Below, in pieces: positions 53,651-62,985 of a stretch of DNA of 64,000 nucleotides. Source of the DNA: Clostridiales bacterium (lineage in GTDB: Bacteria > Bacillota > Clostridia > DUPQ01). The translations under genes and the position numbers were made by a program. The notes under the pieces are model-generated. The model saw only the letters and a program-made list of their open reading frames with translations, was not told the DNA's origin and ran no database searches. Each line of letters starts with the position of its first letter. Within the stretch, counting starts at the first letter, position 1. Location of the stretch: positions 1 through 64,000 of the forward strand of contig JAGLDS010000009.1 of the NCBI GenBank assembly GCA_023145435.1, given 5' to 3'.

Positions 53651-55417
53651 TTAAGCCTCCTGCAAAGTAACTTGTTTTAAATATATTTCACTATATCTAC
53701 CACCAGCTTTAATCAATGTATTATGATTACCTTCTTCTATTACTTTTCCGTTTTCAATTAGAACTATCTTATCTGAATTTTCAATAGTAGAAAGTCTGTG
53801 TGCAATAACAAATACAGTTTTGCCCTCTTCTAACTTTTCTAAAGCTAGTTTTACATAATGCTCAGCTTTTGTATCTAGTGCACTAGTTGGTTCATCTAAC
53901 AATAATATTGGTGCATCTTTTAACATAGCACGTGCAATTGCTATCCTTTGTCTTTGCCCACCTGATAGACTCATTCCTCGTTCTCCAAGTATAGTTTCAT
54001 ATCCTTCTTTTGTTTCCATAATGAATTCATCTGCATATGCATTCTTAGCAGCGATTATTACTTGCTCATCACTAGCTTCAATATCTCCATATCTTATGTT
54101 TTCCATTATGGAGCTATTAAATAAATATACTTCTTGATTAACCACGCTTATATGTTTTCTTAAATCTTCAAGTTTCCACTTATTAAGATTGTGATTACAT
54201 ATTTTTATTGATCCTTTGTAATTTTCATAGAATCCTAGAAAAAGTTTATTTATGGTAGTTTTTCCACTTCCACTAACTCCAACAAGTGCTACCTTGCTTC
54301 CCTTTTTCACATTGAAAGTAATATCAGACAAAATAGAAATATCTTTAACATAGTTAAATTTCACATTTTCCATAGATAATACGCTTTGTTGATTACTATC
54401 ATAAAGATTCTCACCATCTTGTCTCTCATCAGGTGTATCTAACACTTCTAGTACTCTTTTTGCAATTCCCATGTCAACTAACAATTGCGAATAATCACTT
54501 GGAAGTCTTCTTATAATGCCTCTCACTCTCCCAAATATATATGAGAATGCATATACCTCTCCAATAGTCATTTTACCTTGTACAATGAAAATACCTCCAA
54601 AGCAATATACAACTATTTCTGGTAAGAAAAATCCTAGAAAACCAAGTACATCAGAAAAAGCTCTTTTTTTACTGATTTTTATGTTCTCTTTGTTTATCAT
54701 TCCACATGATTGTTCAAACTTTTTACCATGTATTTTAGACATGTTAAATGACTTATATGTAATAACACCTTCTGCAAAATCTCTAAGATAAGAATTGTAT
54801 TTTGCAGTTGCTTCTTGAACATTACTTGAAGCTTCCTTAATTGGTTTTGCTACTTTCATCATGATCCAGCCAATTAGTGGAACAATAGCTGAAGCAATTA
54901 ATGTAAGCTCCCATGACATCCTAAGTGATAACACTAACCCAAAGATAAACATAGTTGGCATAAAACTTACACTACCTGCAAGAAAGTTAGGGAAAAAACT
55001 TGAAAGTTTTTCTATATCACTAACTAAAACACTAATTGAATCTCCTGTATGTTTATCTTCATAATAATTAATCTTAAGATTATTAATCTTTGATATACAT
55101 AATCTAGATAAATGATTACCAGCTTTCACAGAAAATTTGCTTCCAAAATATGGATTAATAAAGTTTATTACTCCTCTAGCTATGATAAAGACTGCAACAT
55201 ATATTAAAAATTGATAGAATCTGTCCATGTCGCCACTTAGTGCCACATCTAATGTCTGCCCCATTACCCATCCACTAATAACTCCAATAGAAGCACTTGC
55301 TATGCCACCAGCCCAACGGATCATTCCATATGGCATATGCTTTCTTACTAAACTATAGAGTTTTATTAATGTCTTTATTATTTCAATAAAAGATATTTTA
55401 CTACTTTTTTTATTCAT
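53651..55417 (-). CDS. ABC exporter half-subunit, partner
   Basis: A 588-residue ABCB-type half transporter. Helices fill the first 320 residues; Walker A is ALVGVSGSGKTTINKL, signature SLSGGQRQRIAIARAML and Walker B ILLLDEPTSALD, all canonical. It is the first gene of a two-gene operon with the subunit at 51944. Upstream is a promoter overlapped by a palindrome (55469-55497). Compared with the chr-module pair, both ATP sites are standard. Confidence 0.92.
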   Translation of the reverse strand: MNKKSSKISFIEIIKTLIKLYSLVRKHMPYGMIRWAGGIASASIGVISGWVMGQTLDVALSGDMDRFYQFLIYVAVFIIARGVINFINPYFGSKFSVKAGNHLSRLCISKINNLKINYYEDKHTGDSISVLVSDIEKLSSFFPNFLAGSVSFMPTMFIFGLVLSLRMSWELTLIASAIVPLIGWIMMKVAKPIKEASSNVQEATAKYNSYLRDFAEGVITYKSFNMSKIHGKKFEQSCGMINKENIKISKKRAFSDVLGFLGFFLPEIVVYCFGGIFIVQGKMTIGEVYAFSYIFGRVRGIIRRLPSDYSQLLVDMGIAKRVLEVLDTPDERQDGENLYDSNQQSVLSMENVKFNYVKDISILSDITFNVKKGSKVALVGVSGSGKTTINKLFLGFYENYKGSIKICNHNLNKWKLEDLRKHISVVNQEVYLFNSSIMENIRYGDIEASDEQVIIAAKNAYADEFIMETKEGYETILGERGMSLSGGQRQRIAIARAMLKDAPILLLDEPTSALDTKAEHYVKLALEKLEEGKTVFVIAHRLSTIENSDKIVLIENGKVIEEGNHNTLIKAGGRYSEIYLKQVTLQEA

Positions 55418-55468
55418 ATTTACCTATAATTTCCCTAAAAATAAATCTAATTTATTACTATTATACAA

Positions 55469-55497
55469 ATATTAACATACAAACATATGTTTGACAA
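55469..55497 (-). promoter_or_regulatory. Promoter with central palindrome before the second ABC pair
   Basis: On the minus strand TTGTCA (55492-55497), a 17-base spacer and TAATAT (55469-55474). The perfect 14-base palindrome CAAACATATGTTTG (55480-55493) lies in the spacer, a typical operator position. No regulator gene is adjacent. Confidence 0.55.
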
Positions 55498-55759
55498 GTT
55501 AACAAACTACTCTAATCGTTTTTTAGCAACTAACAAAATTTTCGCGATATTTTACTTTTAAAACTAACTCCAAAAAAACAAAAGATTTTATATTCCTTGA
55601 TATTTCTTCACAGTATTACCCCCTAATTAAATGTCGTGCTTAAATAATAGCAATAAAAAAGTGTAATTAACAGTCTATTAATTTTGTGCTAAATTTGATA
55701 TAATATATATAGAAAAAGACACTTCTCAAAGTACCATTCAATTCAATTTACACCTATCA
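55498..55759. other. Intergenic region before the fic gene
   Basis: About 260 AT-rich bases between the second ABC pair promoter and the 3' end of fic. I see no gene and no clear terminator. Confidence 0.45.
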
Positions 55760-57271
55760 TTAATTTTTATTAATATATCCATCTTTAACAACTTGTTCCA
55801 TTTCTACAAGTTCAGTATCTGTTAAAAACTTAAAATGTGAAGACTTTTTTTTAACAGAAAGTTCGCCATTGTTTTGAAGACAAAGGTGTATAAATAAATC
55901 AATTAATCGATCAGGCATATCAATGATGTTCTGAATTGCTTTTTTGGTTTTATCATAATTCATAAGGAAGTTAAGCTCATTTACAAGTTCCTCTGATATG
56001 GTTTTATTTATAAAATCAAACAGAGTTTCAACCTGTACTGTCATATCAATATATTGATACCAAAAAGCAGTTTTATTATGTACAGTCATTTTTCCTAATG
56101 AATCTAGTTTATATTCAATTAAATGTAATAATGGACGCGAAAAGGATTCTAAAGAAGCATCATATTTAGATGGATTCTTAAGCATAGCTGCTGAAACTGG
56201 GAACATTAATCCTTTTGGTACCATACCTTGAATCGAAAGAATATTGTGTATGAGAAATCGATGAATTCGTCCATTACCATCTTCAAAAGGATGCATAAAA
56301 ACAAAACCATAAGATATTATTGCAGCGTGAACAACAGGTGATACACCTCCACTAGCCATGCGTTTATGTGATGCTAATAATCCTTCCATTAAGTCAGATA
56401 GATCACCAGGTTTTGGACAAATATAGTGAATAATTTCTTTTTGATAAGAAACAGATTGACCAACATAGTTTTGTGTATTTCTATAATGGCTATCTTTAAA
56501 TCTTGGATCAACAATTCTATTTTGCAGTTCAATAAGTAAGGGTTTATCACAAAAGTCTTTTTTTTCAGCAAGTTCTAGTAATGCAATGAATTTTTCAGTT
56601 CGTGAAGTATTTGGTTTTATATTTTCAATTTCAAAAGATGATTTAGTTTCCTTATTGTATAGGTAACCTAATGCTCTACGAAGTAAATCCTTAGGATATT
56701 CCATTATGATATTTTCGCATTTTTCCTTCCAATTAATCGTATCCATTCTTTTTAGCTTATCTGTTTTTCTGATTATTGGACAGAATTCTTTTGGGCCAAG
56801 AAGATTGTCAACAACACGATGTCGTTTTGAATTCATACCAGACTTAATAGTGTAGTATTTATCAGGTTCTAAAGCTTTGATATAGTTTCCCTTAGCAATA
56901 TCATCAATAGGAAGTTGTTTTTCCATAAGAAATTCATAGAAGAACCAAATTCTACGCGTGTATTTACCTATTGGTTTTGATTTAATAAAATCTATGATAT
57001 CAGCTTGAGAGATGCATTCAAATATACGTTTTAGAGTGCTTAAATTTACACCATCATACTTCAACGCAAATTCCAGATGATCTCCAAGCTTTTCTCCTGG
57101 CCAGTATTTTGCAGGATAAACCTCCTCAATAAGAATATCGCTAATTGTAATTTTGTGAGTTCCAGTTAATGAGATTAACGATTTATGCCAGTTTGGTATT
57201 ATTGAAATACCTAATTTGTTTAGCAAATAAGAATACCCAGCTAATCTAAATTCTAAAATGTTTATTTCCAT
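55760..57271 (-). CDS. Fic-domain protein (AMP-transferase family), class II-like
   Basis: A 503-residue Fic protein. The active-site loop is VFMHPFEDGNGRIHRFLIHN, the exact HxFx(D/E)GNGRxxR motif. An inhibitory motif SSFEIEN lies N-terminal of it, placing it in the class with an N-terminal self-inhibitory helix. The C-terminal part (IIDMPDRLIDLFIHLCLQNN, then a likely winged helix) is typical of larger Fic proteins. Fic enzymes transfer AMP or other nucleotidyl groups to target proteins. The start at 57271 has GAGAGG upstream. No partner antitoxin gene adjoins. Confidence 0.9.
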   Translation of the reverse strand: MEINILEFRLAGYSYLLNKLGISIIPNWHKSLISLTGTHKITISDILIEEVYPAKYWPGEKLGDHLEFALKYDGVNLSTLKRIFECISQADIIDFIKSKPIGKYTRRIWFFYEFLMEKQLPIDDIAKGNYIKALEPDKYYTIKSGMNSKRHRVVDNLLGPKEFCPIIRKTDKLKRMDTINWKEKCENIIMEYPKDLLRRALGYLYNKETKSSFEIENIKPNTSRTEKFIALLELAEKKDFCDKPLLIELQNRIVDPRFKDSHYRNTQNYVGQSVSYQKEIIHYICPKPGDLSDLMEGLLASHKRMASGGVSPVVHAAIISYGFVFMHPFEDGNGRIHRFLIHNILSIQGMVPKGLMFPVSAAMLKNPSKYDASLESFSRPLLHLIEYKLDSLGKMTVHNKTAFWYQYIDMTVQVETLFDFINKTISEELVNELNFLMNYDKTKKAIQNIIDMPDRLIDLFIHLCLQNNGELSVKKKSSHFKFLTDTELVEMEQVVKDGYINKN

Positions 57272-57418
57272 TGTGTAACCTCTCAAAACTATTATTACAA
57301 TAGAAATATACTTAATTTTTAGCATTATGTCAAATTTTTAGTTATATTTTGCTATATTTATGGAAAAACAGTTACATTTATGGGTTTAAAGTTAATAAAA
57401 GAACTTTTGCCTAGAAAT

Positions 57419-57502
57419 ATGATTAAACTTCAAAAAAAACACTTATAAAATAGCAATTGATTAGAAAAACAGTTGCATTGTTATATTATATTCTATGTAC
57501 TG
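57419..57502. repeat. Diverged repeat, left half of a split copy
   Basis: About 80 bases resembling 61137-61210: both read TTAAACTTCAA, AACACTTAT, AATAGCAATT, TAGAAAAACAGTT and CATTG in the same order. It ends in TGTACTG (57496-57502), where the match to the intact copy continues at 58265-58290. Confidence 0.6.
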
Positions 57503-57634
57503 TTGGTTGTACCCATTCTTTGGCTCATGATCTAAGTCGTTCATCCAACCACTCAACCAATACCGTCTGTGGTGTTAGTGGACCGATTTTCAGTTGAGAA
57601 ACACAACAAGTTTATCTATAGCTTAATGGATATT

Positions 57635-57862
57635 TCAAATACCATCTGAAAAAAGATTAGCAAGTATTTCTGCGTCGTTTACTTTGCCCTGTTCTGGAAA
57701 CTGATAATATCCATGTTTGAACCTTGATAGTTTTCCAGCATTACACACTCTAATGATTTCAGACTATGTCATTTTTTGCTTAACAAACTCAGATGCTTTT
57801 GCAACACCATTACCATCCAATATGATTTTTTTTACTAATTTATATAATTTATAATATTCCAT
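57635..57862 (-). pseudogene. Decayed AbiEi-type antitoxin gene fragment
   Basis: On the minus strand from an ATG at 57862: about 75 residues with an internal TAG and a closing TGA. CNAGKLSRFKHGYYQFPE, then NDAEILANLFSDGI resembles the winged-helix start of AbiEi-type antitoxins and related DUF6088 proteins. Further stops follow and no AbiEii toxin gene adjoins. The segment lies in the insert that splits the repeat. Confidence 0.5.
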
Positions 57863-57889
57863 ACCTTCACCCAAAATGTAAACATAAAT

Positions 57890-58171
57890 TCAACACACAA
57901 ATACCTCTAATTGTGCATCCATTGACGGTGGTCTGAATACAAAAAAATTATCGCCTTCTTGTTCCATTTTATTAACTAATTCTACATAATACTGATCGTT
58001 TAATCTCCAGTTGTCTATATCACTATAACCATGAAAAGCACCTGGTATAAAGTGATTGTTTTGTAGTGCAAATGGGATTAGGGTATATACAGGAATTTTA
58101 TCAACTGTTTTTCCACTTAATACATCTAATAGTCTATTTTTAGCATGATTATTGTTTTTATTTATGGACAT
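57890..58171 (-). pseudogene. N-terminal fragment of a URO-D-family methyltransferase
   Basis: A 93-residue frame that begins NAKNRLLDVLSGKTVDKIP-like (AKNRLLDVLSGKTVDKIPV), the usual start of MtaA/CmuA-type URO-D proteins, and stops at 57890 before any fold core or HCCG motif. The full-length relatives at 58547 and 59749 lie nearby, so this looks like a truncated copy. Confidence 0.65.
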
Positions 58172-58264
58172 AAGTGAATTATATCATAGAAGCTTAAGCA
58201 GTTAATGATTTAGCAAATGAATAGTCGATTAATTTTTCGCTATATAATCACCATATGTATCATT

Positions 58265-58290
58265 TGTACTGAGTCGAAAATTGTGGGTAC
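58265..58290. repeat. Right half of the split repeat copy
   Basis: TGTACTGAGTCGAAAATTGT here matches TGTACTGAGTTGAAAATTGT at 61204. TGTACTG also ends the left half at 57496-57502, so it flanks the 762-base insert as a direct repeat. Confidence 0.6.
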
Positions 58291-58383
58291 AAATTCTTAA
58301 ATAAATATTGGTACAAAACCTTCTAATCTACCTGTTTTATTATTTCAACTATTGATTTTTTTTCACCCAAGGCAAATATCGCA

Positions 58384-58442
58384 CTGTGTATTAGCAATAA
58401 ACATCTCTTCTAAGTCCAATTTCCACAAACAGTGCTATAACT
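58384..58442 (-). pseudogene. 3' remnant of a RelE-type toxin gene
   Basis: On the minus strand this reads VEIGLRRDVYC and a stop, compared with VEIGHRKDVYR of the intact RelE gene at 62719. The nucleotide match covers about 50 bases (for example ATAAACATCTCTTCT against ATAAACATCTTTTCT). No reading frame for the rest of the toxin remains upstream. Confidence 0.65.
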
Positions 58443-58546
58443 GTTTATCTATAAATTATATATGATGAAATAATGCAATTTTTACATAGATAATCAAATT
58501 GTTTGTTGATATAATATCCTTAATAGAACATACACGGGAGAAATAA

Positions 58547-59692
58547 ATGATGAATTCAAAACAAAGCGTTTTTGCGGTATTAAACAAACAGACCCCTGAT
58601 TATATTCCCATAGGAATGTACGCAATTGACTGTGATACAGTTGAAAAGATACTCGGTCATAAAACTTATGTACGTAACAAAGCTGGAATAACTCTCGCCC
58701 TGTGGGAAGGTCGCAGAGACGAAGTAGTACAGAGTTTAAAAGAAGATTCAGTCGAATTGTTTAAAAAACTAGACATTATTGATCTGATTATTCCTTATAA
58801 AGAGGCTTCCATTCTTCCTCCAAGAGATTATGTTCCTGAAAAAGTTAAAAAACTTGAAGACAATGTCTGGGAAGGTGAAAATGGAACTATATACAAACTT
58901 TCTACAATAACAAACGAAATTGCTCCAATAAAAATAGAAATACCAAATTTTACAAAAGCTGATTTTGAAGAACAACCAAAAGGAGTTAAACCCGACGACA
59001 GTATATTTGAAGCATATAATCATCTTGTAGATGCTTATAAAGATACAAAGTTTTTAGCAGGAAAAGCTGCAGATTTTGAACCATTACTCATCTTTGGTGG
59101 CCTTTTAGGAATGGACCGTGGACTTATGGACTACATTCTACGCCCTGAATTGATCAAAATGGCAATCGACTATACTACAGAAGTGCAGAATCAATCTGAT
59201 CAATACTATGTAAGAGACGATATAGATGCTGTATTCATAGAACAGGATATGGCTGGTAGCAATGGTCCTTTAATCTCTCCTACCATGTTTGAACAATTCT
59301 GCTATGATTCAATGAAAAGTCGCGTTAAAAGTATAAAAAGATATACTGACAAAGTTATTTTTCACTGCTGCGGTAATACATGGGAATATATGGACATGTT
59401 TAGAGATTCAGGAATAGATGCATACCAGTCACTTCAGACAGGTGCAGGTATGGATATAGTCAAACTTAAAAAGCAATATGGACATAAAATTGCTTATTGG
59501 GGCGGCGTAACTGTTGAAAATCTTGTCGGTGGTACCTCTGAGCAAATTCGCCAAGAAGTCAGAAGAACATTTGAGCATTGTAGGACTGAAGGTGGCTTCA
59601 TCCTCGGTCCTAGTCATTCAATAGCATTCGGAACGAAATATGATAACTTTATGGCTATGTTGGATGAATATGATAAATTAAAATACAAATAA
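58547..59692 (+). CDS. URO-D-family methyltransferase (MtaA/CmuA-like)
   Basis: A 381-residue URO-D-fold protein. The metal motif is VIFHCCGNTWEYMDMFRDSG and the following IAYWGGVTVENLVGGTSEQI matches the C-terminal part of corrinoid methyltransferases. GGGAG lies 6 bases before the ATG. Codon use is richer in G and C ending codons than its neighbours, which hints at transfer. The gene converges with the relative at 59749; no corrinoid protein gene lies nearby. Confidence 0.83.
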   Translation: MMNSKQSVFAVLNKQTPDYIPIGMYAIDCDTVEKILGHKTYVRNKAGITLALWEGRRDEVVQSLKEDSVELFKKLDIIDLIIPYKEASILPPRDYVPEKVKKLEDNVWEGENGTIYKLSTITNEIAPIKIEIPNFTKADFEEQPKGVKPDDSIFEAYNHLVDAYKDTKFLAGKAADFEPLLIFGGLLGMDRGLMDYILRPELIKMAIDYTTEVQNQSDQYYVRDDIDAVFIEQDMAGSNGPLISPTMFEQFCYDSMKSRVKSIKRYTDKVIFHCCGNTWEYMDMFRDSGIDAYQSLQTGAGMDIVKLKKQYGHKIAYWGGVTVENLVGGTSEQIRQEVRRTFEHCRTEGGFILGPSHSIAFGTKYDNFMAMLDEYDKLKYK

Positions 59693-59748
59693 TATATATT
59701 TGACATGGTATATCCTCAAATTCTAAGCATTCTCGAATTATGTGCTTC

Positions 59749-60966
59749 CTATTTTAAGGCATTAAACATCGCTAAAATATTTTCAGGAGGTACATCTGCC
59801 AATATATTATGAACTTGCTGAAACACAAAGCCACCACCTTTTGAAAATATCTCAACGTTATTTTTGACATGTTCTTCAATTTGTCTAGGAGTGCCACGGG
59901 AAAGCATATTGCTTGTGTCGCAACCACCTCCCCAGAAAACTACTTTATCACCAAAATCTTTTTTCAATCTTACAGGTTCCATATTGTAACATGATATCTG
60001 TACTGGATTAAATGAGTCCATCCCTGCATTGATTAACGAAGGAAGTAAGTTATGTATTGATCCACAGCAGTGTAGACATATTTTTAAATGTGGTACCTTT
60101 TCCTTTACCATTCTCCACATTTTTTCATATCTTGGTTTGAACATTGCTTCAAACATTTCAGGAGATATCTGCGACCCGGTTTGCATACCAAGGTCATCAC
60201 CGAATCCGATAACATCTAAATATGGTCCTACATGTTCAAGATATTGCTCAAGATTTTTCATGTGAAATGCCATCAACTTATCCAAGAATCTTTCACATCT
60301 ATCAGGATTTGCCGCCAATTCCATAAGAAAGTTATCCATTCTAAACGCTTGTTGTCCTGGCTCTAGCAATCCCCCACCGAAAATCCCGTATACAGCTCTG
60401 TCGGTTTCGGATTGCAGTTTCTTTGCTATTCTTCCTTGTTCTTCAACCGTCTTTGGATTAGGTGGGCACTGGATATGCCACCACATGATCTCATTCATCT
60501 CTTTTTCTATAGTTGCAAAATCCTCATCATTGCTTTCCATGTATGGAAACAAAATCTGCTCAAAGTACAAGCAGTCCTTCTTTTGAATACAGCTAGGTTT
60601 ACCTTTGGGACTTAAGATATAGTAGTTCCCGTCTGCATTTGTGCGAATATCAATTGTTTTTGGTATTTTAACTTCGGTTCCATCATGTAGCTTCCATTCT
60701 TTCCAGAATGTGGCTTCTTTATATAGTTCGGACCCGAGCATGATAACGTCTGTTCCAATAATATCCAGCACATCATCTTCAATCACTGTCAGCTGCTGTA
60801 CAACGTCATAGATATATAGTTCACTTGGTTTTAGTCCTAGATATTCTCTTAATCTCTTGTATGCCTGTACAGCTATACCACTGGACCTATGTCCGCCGAA
60901 GTCAAGTGGAACTTTGTCTGATTGCTTAAAATTAAAAGCTTGGGTTATTCTTTGCCTGTGAGTCAT
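59749..60966 (-). CDS. URO-D-family methyltransferase, second full copy
   Basis: A 405-residue URO-D-fold protein. KVPLDFGGHRSSGIAVQAYK near the start, ICLHCCGSIHNLLPSLINAG as metal motif, and VVFWGGGCDTSNMLSRGTPR then FVFQQVHNILADVPPENILA at the end are typical of the MtaA-like group. The ATG at 60966 follows AAGGAG by 9 bases; a GTG at 60984 would add 6 residues. It faces the copy at 58547 with 56 bases between stops. Substrate unknown. Confidence 0.83.
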   Translation of the reverse strand: MTHRQRITQAFNFKQSDKVPLDFGGHRSSGIAVQAYKRLREYLGLKPSELYIYDVVQQLTVIEDDVLDIIGTDVIMLGSELYKEATFWKEWKLHDGTEVKIPKTIDIRTNADGNYYILSPKGKPSCIQKKDCLYFEQILFPYMESNDEDFATIEKEMNEIMWWHIQCPPNPKTVEEQGRIAKKLQSETDRAVYGIFGGGLLEPGQQAFRMDNFLMELAANPDRCERFLDKLMAFHMKNLEQYLEHVGPYLDVIGFGDDLGMQTGSQISPEMFEAMFKPRYEKMWRMVKEKVPHLKICLHCCGSIHNLLPSLINAGMDSFNPVQISCYNMEPVRLKKDFGDKVVFWGGGCDTSNMLSRGTPRQIEEHVKNNVEIFSKGGGFVFQQVHNILADVPPENILAMFNALK

Positions 60967-61136
60967 TCTCTTTCTCTCCTTCACAACTATTATATTTTAT
61001 AATACTAACATTATGTTTGGACCAGTTTATTGGGGGAAGGTCACAATCATGATTAGCCTTAACACTTAATTCGTATTTATTATAATTGTACCATATTATA
61101 GGGTTTAGCGATTACTGTTAGAAGATATAGTAAAAC

Positions 61137-61232
61137 TATTAAACTTCAAGAAAAACACTTATTAAATAGCAATTATATAGAAAAACAGTTACATTGCTAT
61201 TTGTGTACTGAGTTGAAAATTGTAGACACCAT
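61137..61232. repeat. Diverged repeat, uninterrupted copy
   Basis: The unbroken counterpart of 57419-57502 plus 58265-58290: TTAAACTTCAAGAAAAACAC, then TAGAAAAACAGTTACATTG and TGTACTGAGTTGAAAATTGT. It lies 8 bases before the 3' end of the DUF4143 ATPase gene. No coding sequence is seen in it. Confidence 0.6.
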
Positions 61233-61239
61233 TTTCGTA

Positions 61240-62547
61240 TTATATATACTTAATCAACCTTGAAAGTTCACTTGTTAAAGCCAATGGAATATTAAAAATT
61301 TTACCATCATAAGCTAAGTTTTTAGTTGAAAATCTTATACCTAAATCTAATTTTTCCAGTACTTTGGTCATACTCTTAGATTTTACATTTTGTCCTGCTT
61401 TAACTTCAATCGGAATAACAGTATTATCAAATTGGGTGATAAAATCGATTTCATAGTTATCATTAGCCCAATAAAATATATTCCCTATATAGGTTGCAGT
61501 TAGTTCCTGTAAAACATAATTTTCAGCTATTGCACCTTTGAATGGAATATTATCATTTTTCGCAAAGTTTAAAAGTGATGATGGAGGGTATTCCGCCATT
61601 TTTCTAAGTAGTCCAATGTCAGGCATATATATTTTAAAGTGGTTATTGTTTTCGTAGCTTTTCAATGGTATTAAATATTTGTTTACCATTGTAGTTTTAA
61701 TCAGATAATTGCCATTTATCAGCCATTGAAGTGCACTTTCATATTCACGTGCTCTTGCACTTTTCTTTATCCCACTGTACATAAATTTCCTATTCTCACG
61801 TGACAACTGAGATACGATTGAGTTCCATACTCCTATAATCTTTGGAATCATGATGGAAGGGGGATATTTTGAGAAGTCTCTAAAATAGGCATTTATAATA
61901 TTATTCTGTACATTAGATATAATATTAACATCCTTTAATTCCGTCCATGTCTTAACGACTTCAGGCATACCTCCTACAACAAAATACTCACGAACTAAAT
62001 TATTCAACTTATCTAATATTGGCTCAGCTATAGGCTCAATAGAATTTATGCTACTTATATAGTCAACCAACATATCCTGATTGTACGCCAATAGAAATTC
62101 TTTGAATGTCATAGGTTTAAGTTCAAGTAATTCTACATTACCAACAGGAAATGACGCTCCCTTTGATAGTGTTATTCCCAAATATGAACCAGCTCCAATG
62201 ATAAAATAGTCTTTAGAGTCTTCATTAAAATATTTGAGTGAATTTAAAGCGTCATTACTTTCTTGTATTTCATCAAAGAAAATTAGAGTGTTTGATATAT
62301 CTGTTTTTTTTTCCAGTAAAACAGATAATTCAAAAAGTATTTTAGCTGGTTCTTTTGATCTTTTGAATATTTCGCCATACTTTGGTTCCACATCAAAATT
62401 AATATAGATTAAATTATCAAAATATCTTTCACCAAAATGCTTGATACTCCATGTTTTACCAACCTGTCGTATACCATTCAAAAGCAAAGGTTTTCTACTA
62501 TCCTTGTTCTTCCATTCTAGTAATTTTTCCTCGATTAATCTTTTCAT
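61240..62547 (-). CDS. AAA-type ATPase with C-terminal DUF4143
   Basis: A 435-residue AAA_14/DUF4143 protein. Walker A is GIRQVGKTWSIKHF, Walker B is TLIFFDEIQESNDALNS, then IGAGSYLGITLSKG and VVGGMPEVVKTW. The C-terminus holds NDNYEIDFITQFD then VIPIEVKAGQN, a PD-(D/E)xK-like pattern. The start at 62547 follows GAGG. These proteins are common in accessory regions of anaerobes and their function is unclear. They vary in number and often lie near toxin-antitoxin genes, as here. Confidence 0.87.
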   Translation of the reverse strand: MKRLIEEKLLEWKNKDSRKPLLLNGIRQVGKTWSIKHFGERYFDNLIYINFDVEPKYGEIFKRSKEPAKILFELSVLLEKKTDISNTLIFFDEIQESNDALNSLKYFNEDSKDYFIIGAGSYLGITLSKGASFPVGNVELLELKPMTFKEFLLAYNQDMLVDYISSINSIEPIAEPILDKLNNLVREYFVVGGMPEVVKTWTELKDVNIISNVQNNIINAYFRDFSKYPPSIMIPKIIGVWNSIVSQLSRENRKFMYSGIKKSARAREYESALQWLINGNYLIKTTMVNKYLIPLKSYENNNHFKIYMPDIGLLRKMAEYPPSSLLNFAKNDNIPFKGAIAENYVLQELTATYIGNIFYWANDNYEIDFITQFDNTVIPIEVKAGQNVKSKSMTKVLEKLDLGIRFSTKNLAYDGKIFNIPLALTSELSRLIKYI

Positions 62548-62718
62548 ATAATACCTCAACACTATTATATAACAATTTTCGTGATTTTTCCACGTTATGT
62601 ATCGGTTTTTACGCTATATTCCCACGTTTTTACTTTTTTTTATTCATCATCATCATTATAGCGGTTCTATTGAAAATAATTATTAATATTTAAACCAATG
62701 ATATAATTATACTGTGTA

Positions 62719-62985
62719 CTAGCGATAAACATCTTTTCTGTGTCCAATTTCTACAACAGTGATAACCACTTTCTCATCTTTTATTTTAGCAAGTATACGA
62801 TAGTCTCCTACTCTATATCTCCATTTATCTCTATGATTTCCTTGTAAGGGCTTACCATATACTCTAGGATCACTACAATCTACAAGTTTTTCTTCTACAT
62901 AAGAAAGTATAAACACAGCAATCTTCTTGTCCATCTTTTTAAGTTGCTTCACTGCTGTTTTGGTATATTCAACCTTATAGCTCAT
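62719..62985 (-). CDS. relE: RelE/ParE-type toxin
   Basis: An 88-residue RelE-superfamily toxin: YKVEYTKTAVKQLKKMDKKI, GKPLQGNHRDKWRYRVGDYR and ILAKIKDEKVVITVVEIGHR. The basic residues needed for ribosome-dependent mRNA cleavage are retained (KW-R-RVGDYR). Its ATG overlaps the antitoxin stop by 4 bases. A decayed relative of the last 50 bases lies at 58384. Confidence 0.9.
   Translation of the reverse strand: MSYKVEYTKTAVKQLKKMDKKIAVFILSYVEEKLVDCSDPRVYGKPLQGNHRDKWRYRVGDYRILAKIKDEKVVITVVEIGHRKDVYR

Noticed and set aside
60985-61136. Regulatory region before the URO-D gene at 59749
   Set aside because: Only AT-rich sequence was seen, with no promoter pair or dyad that stood out.
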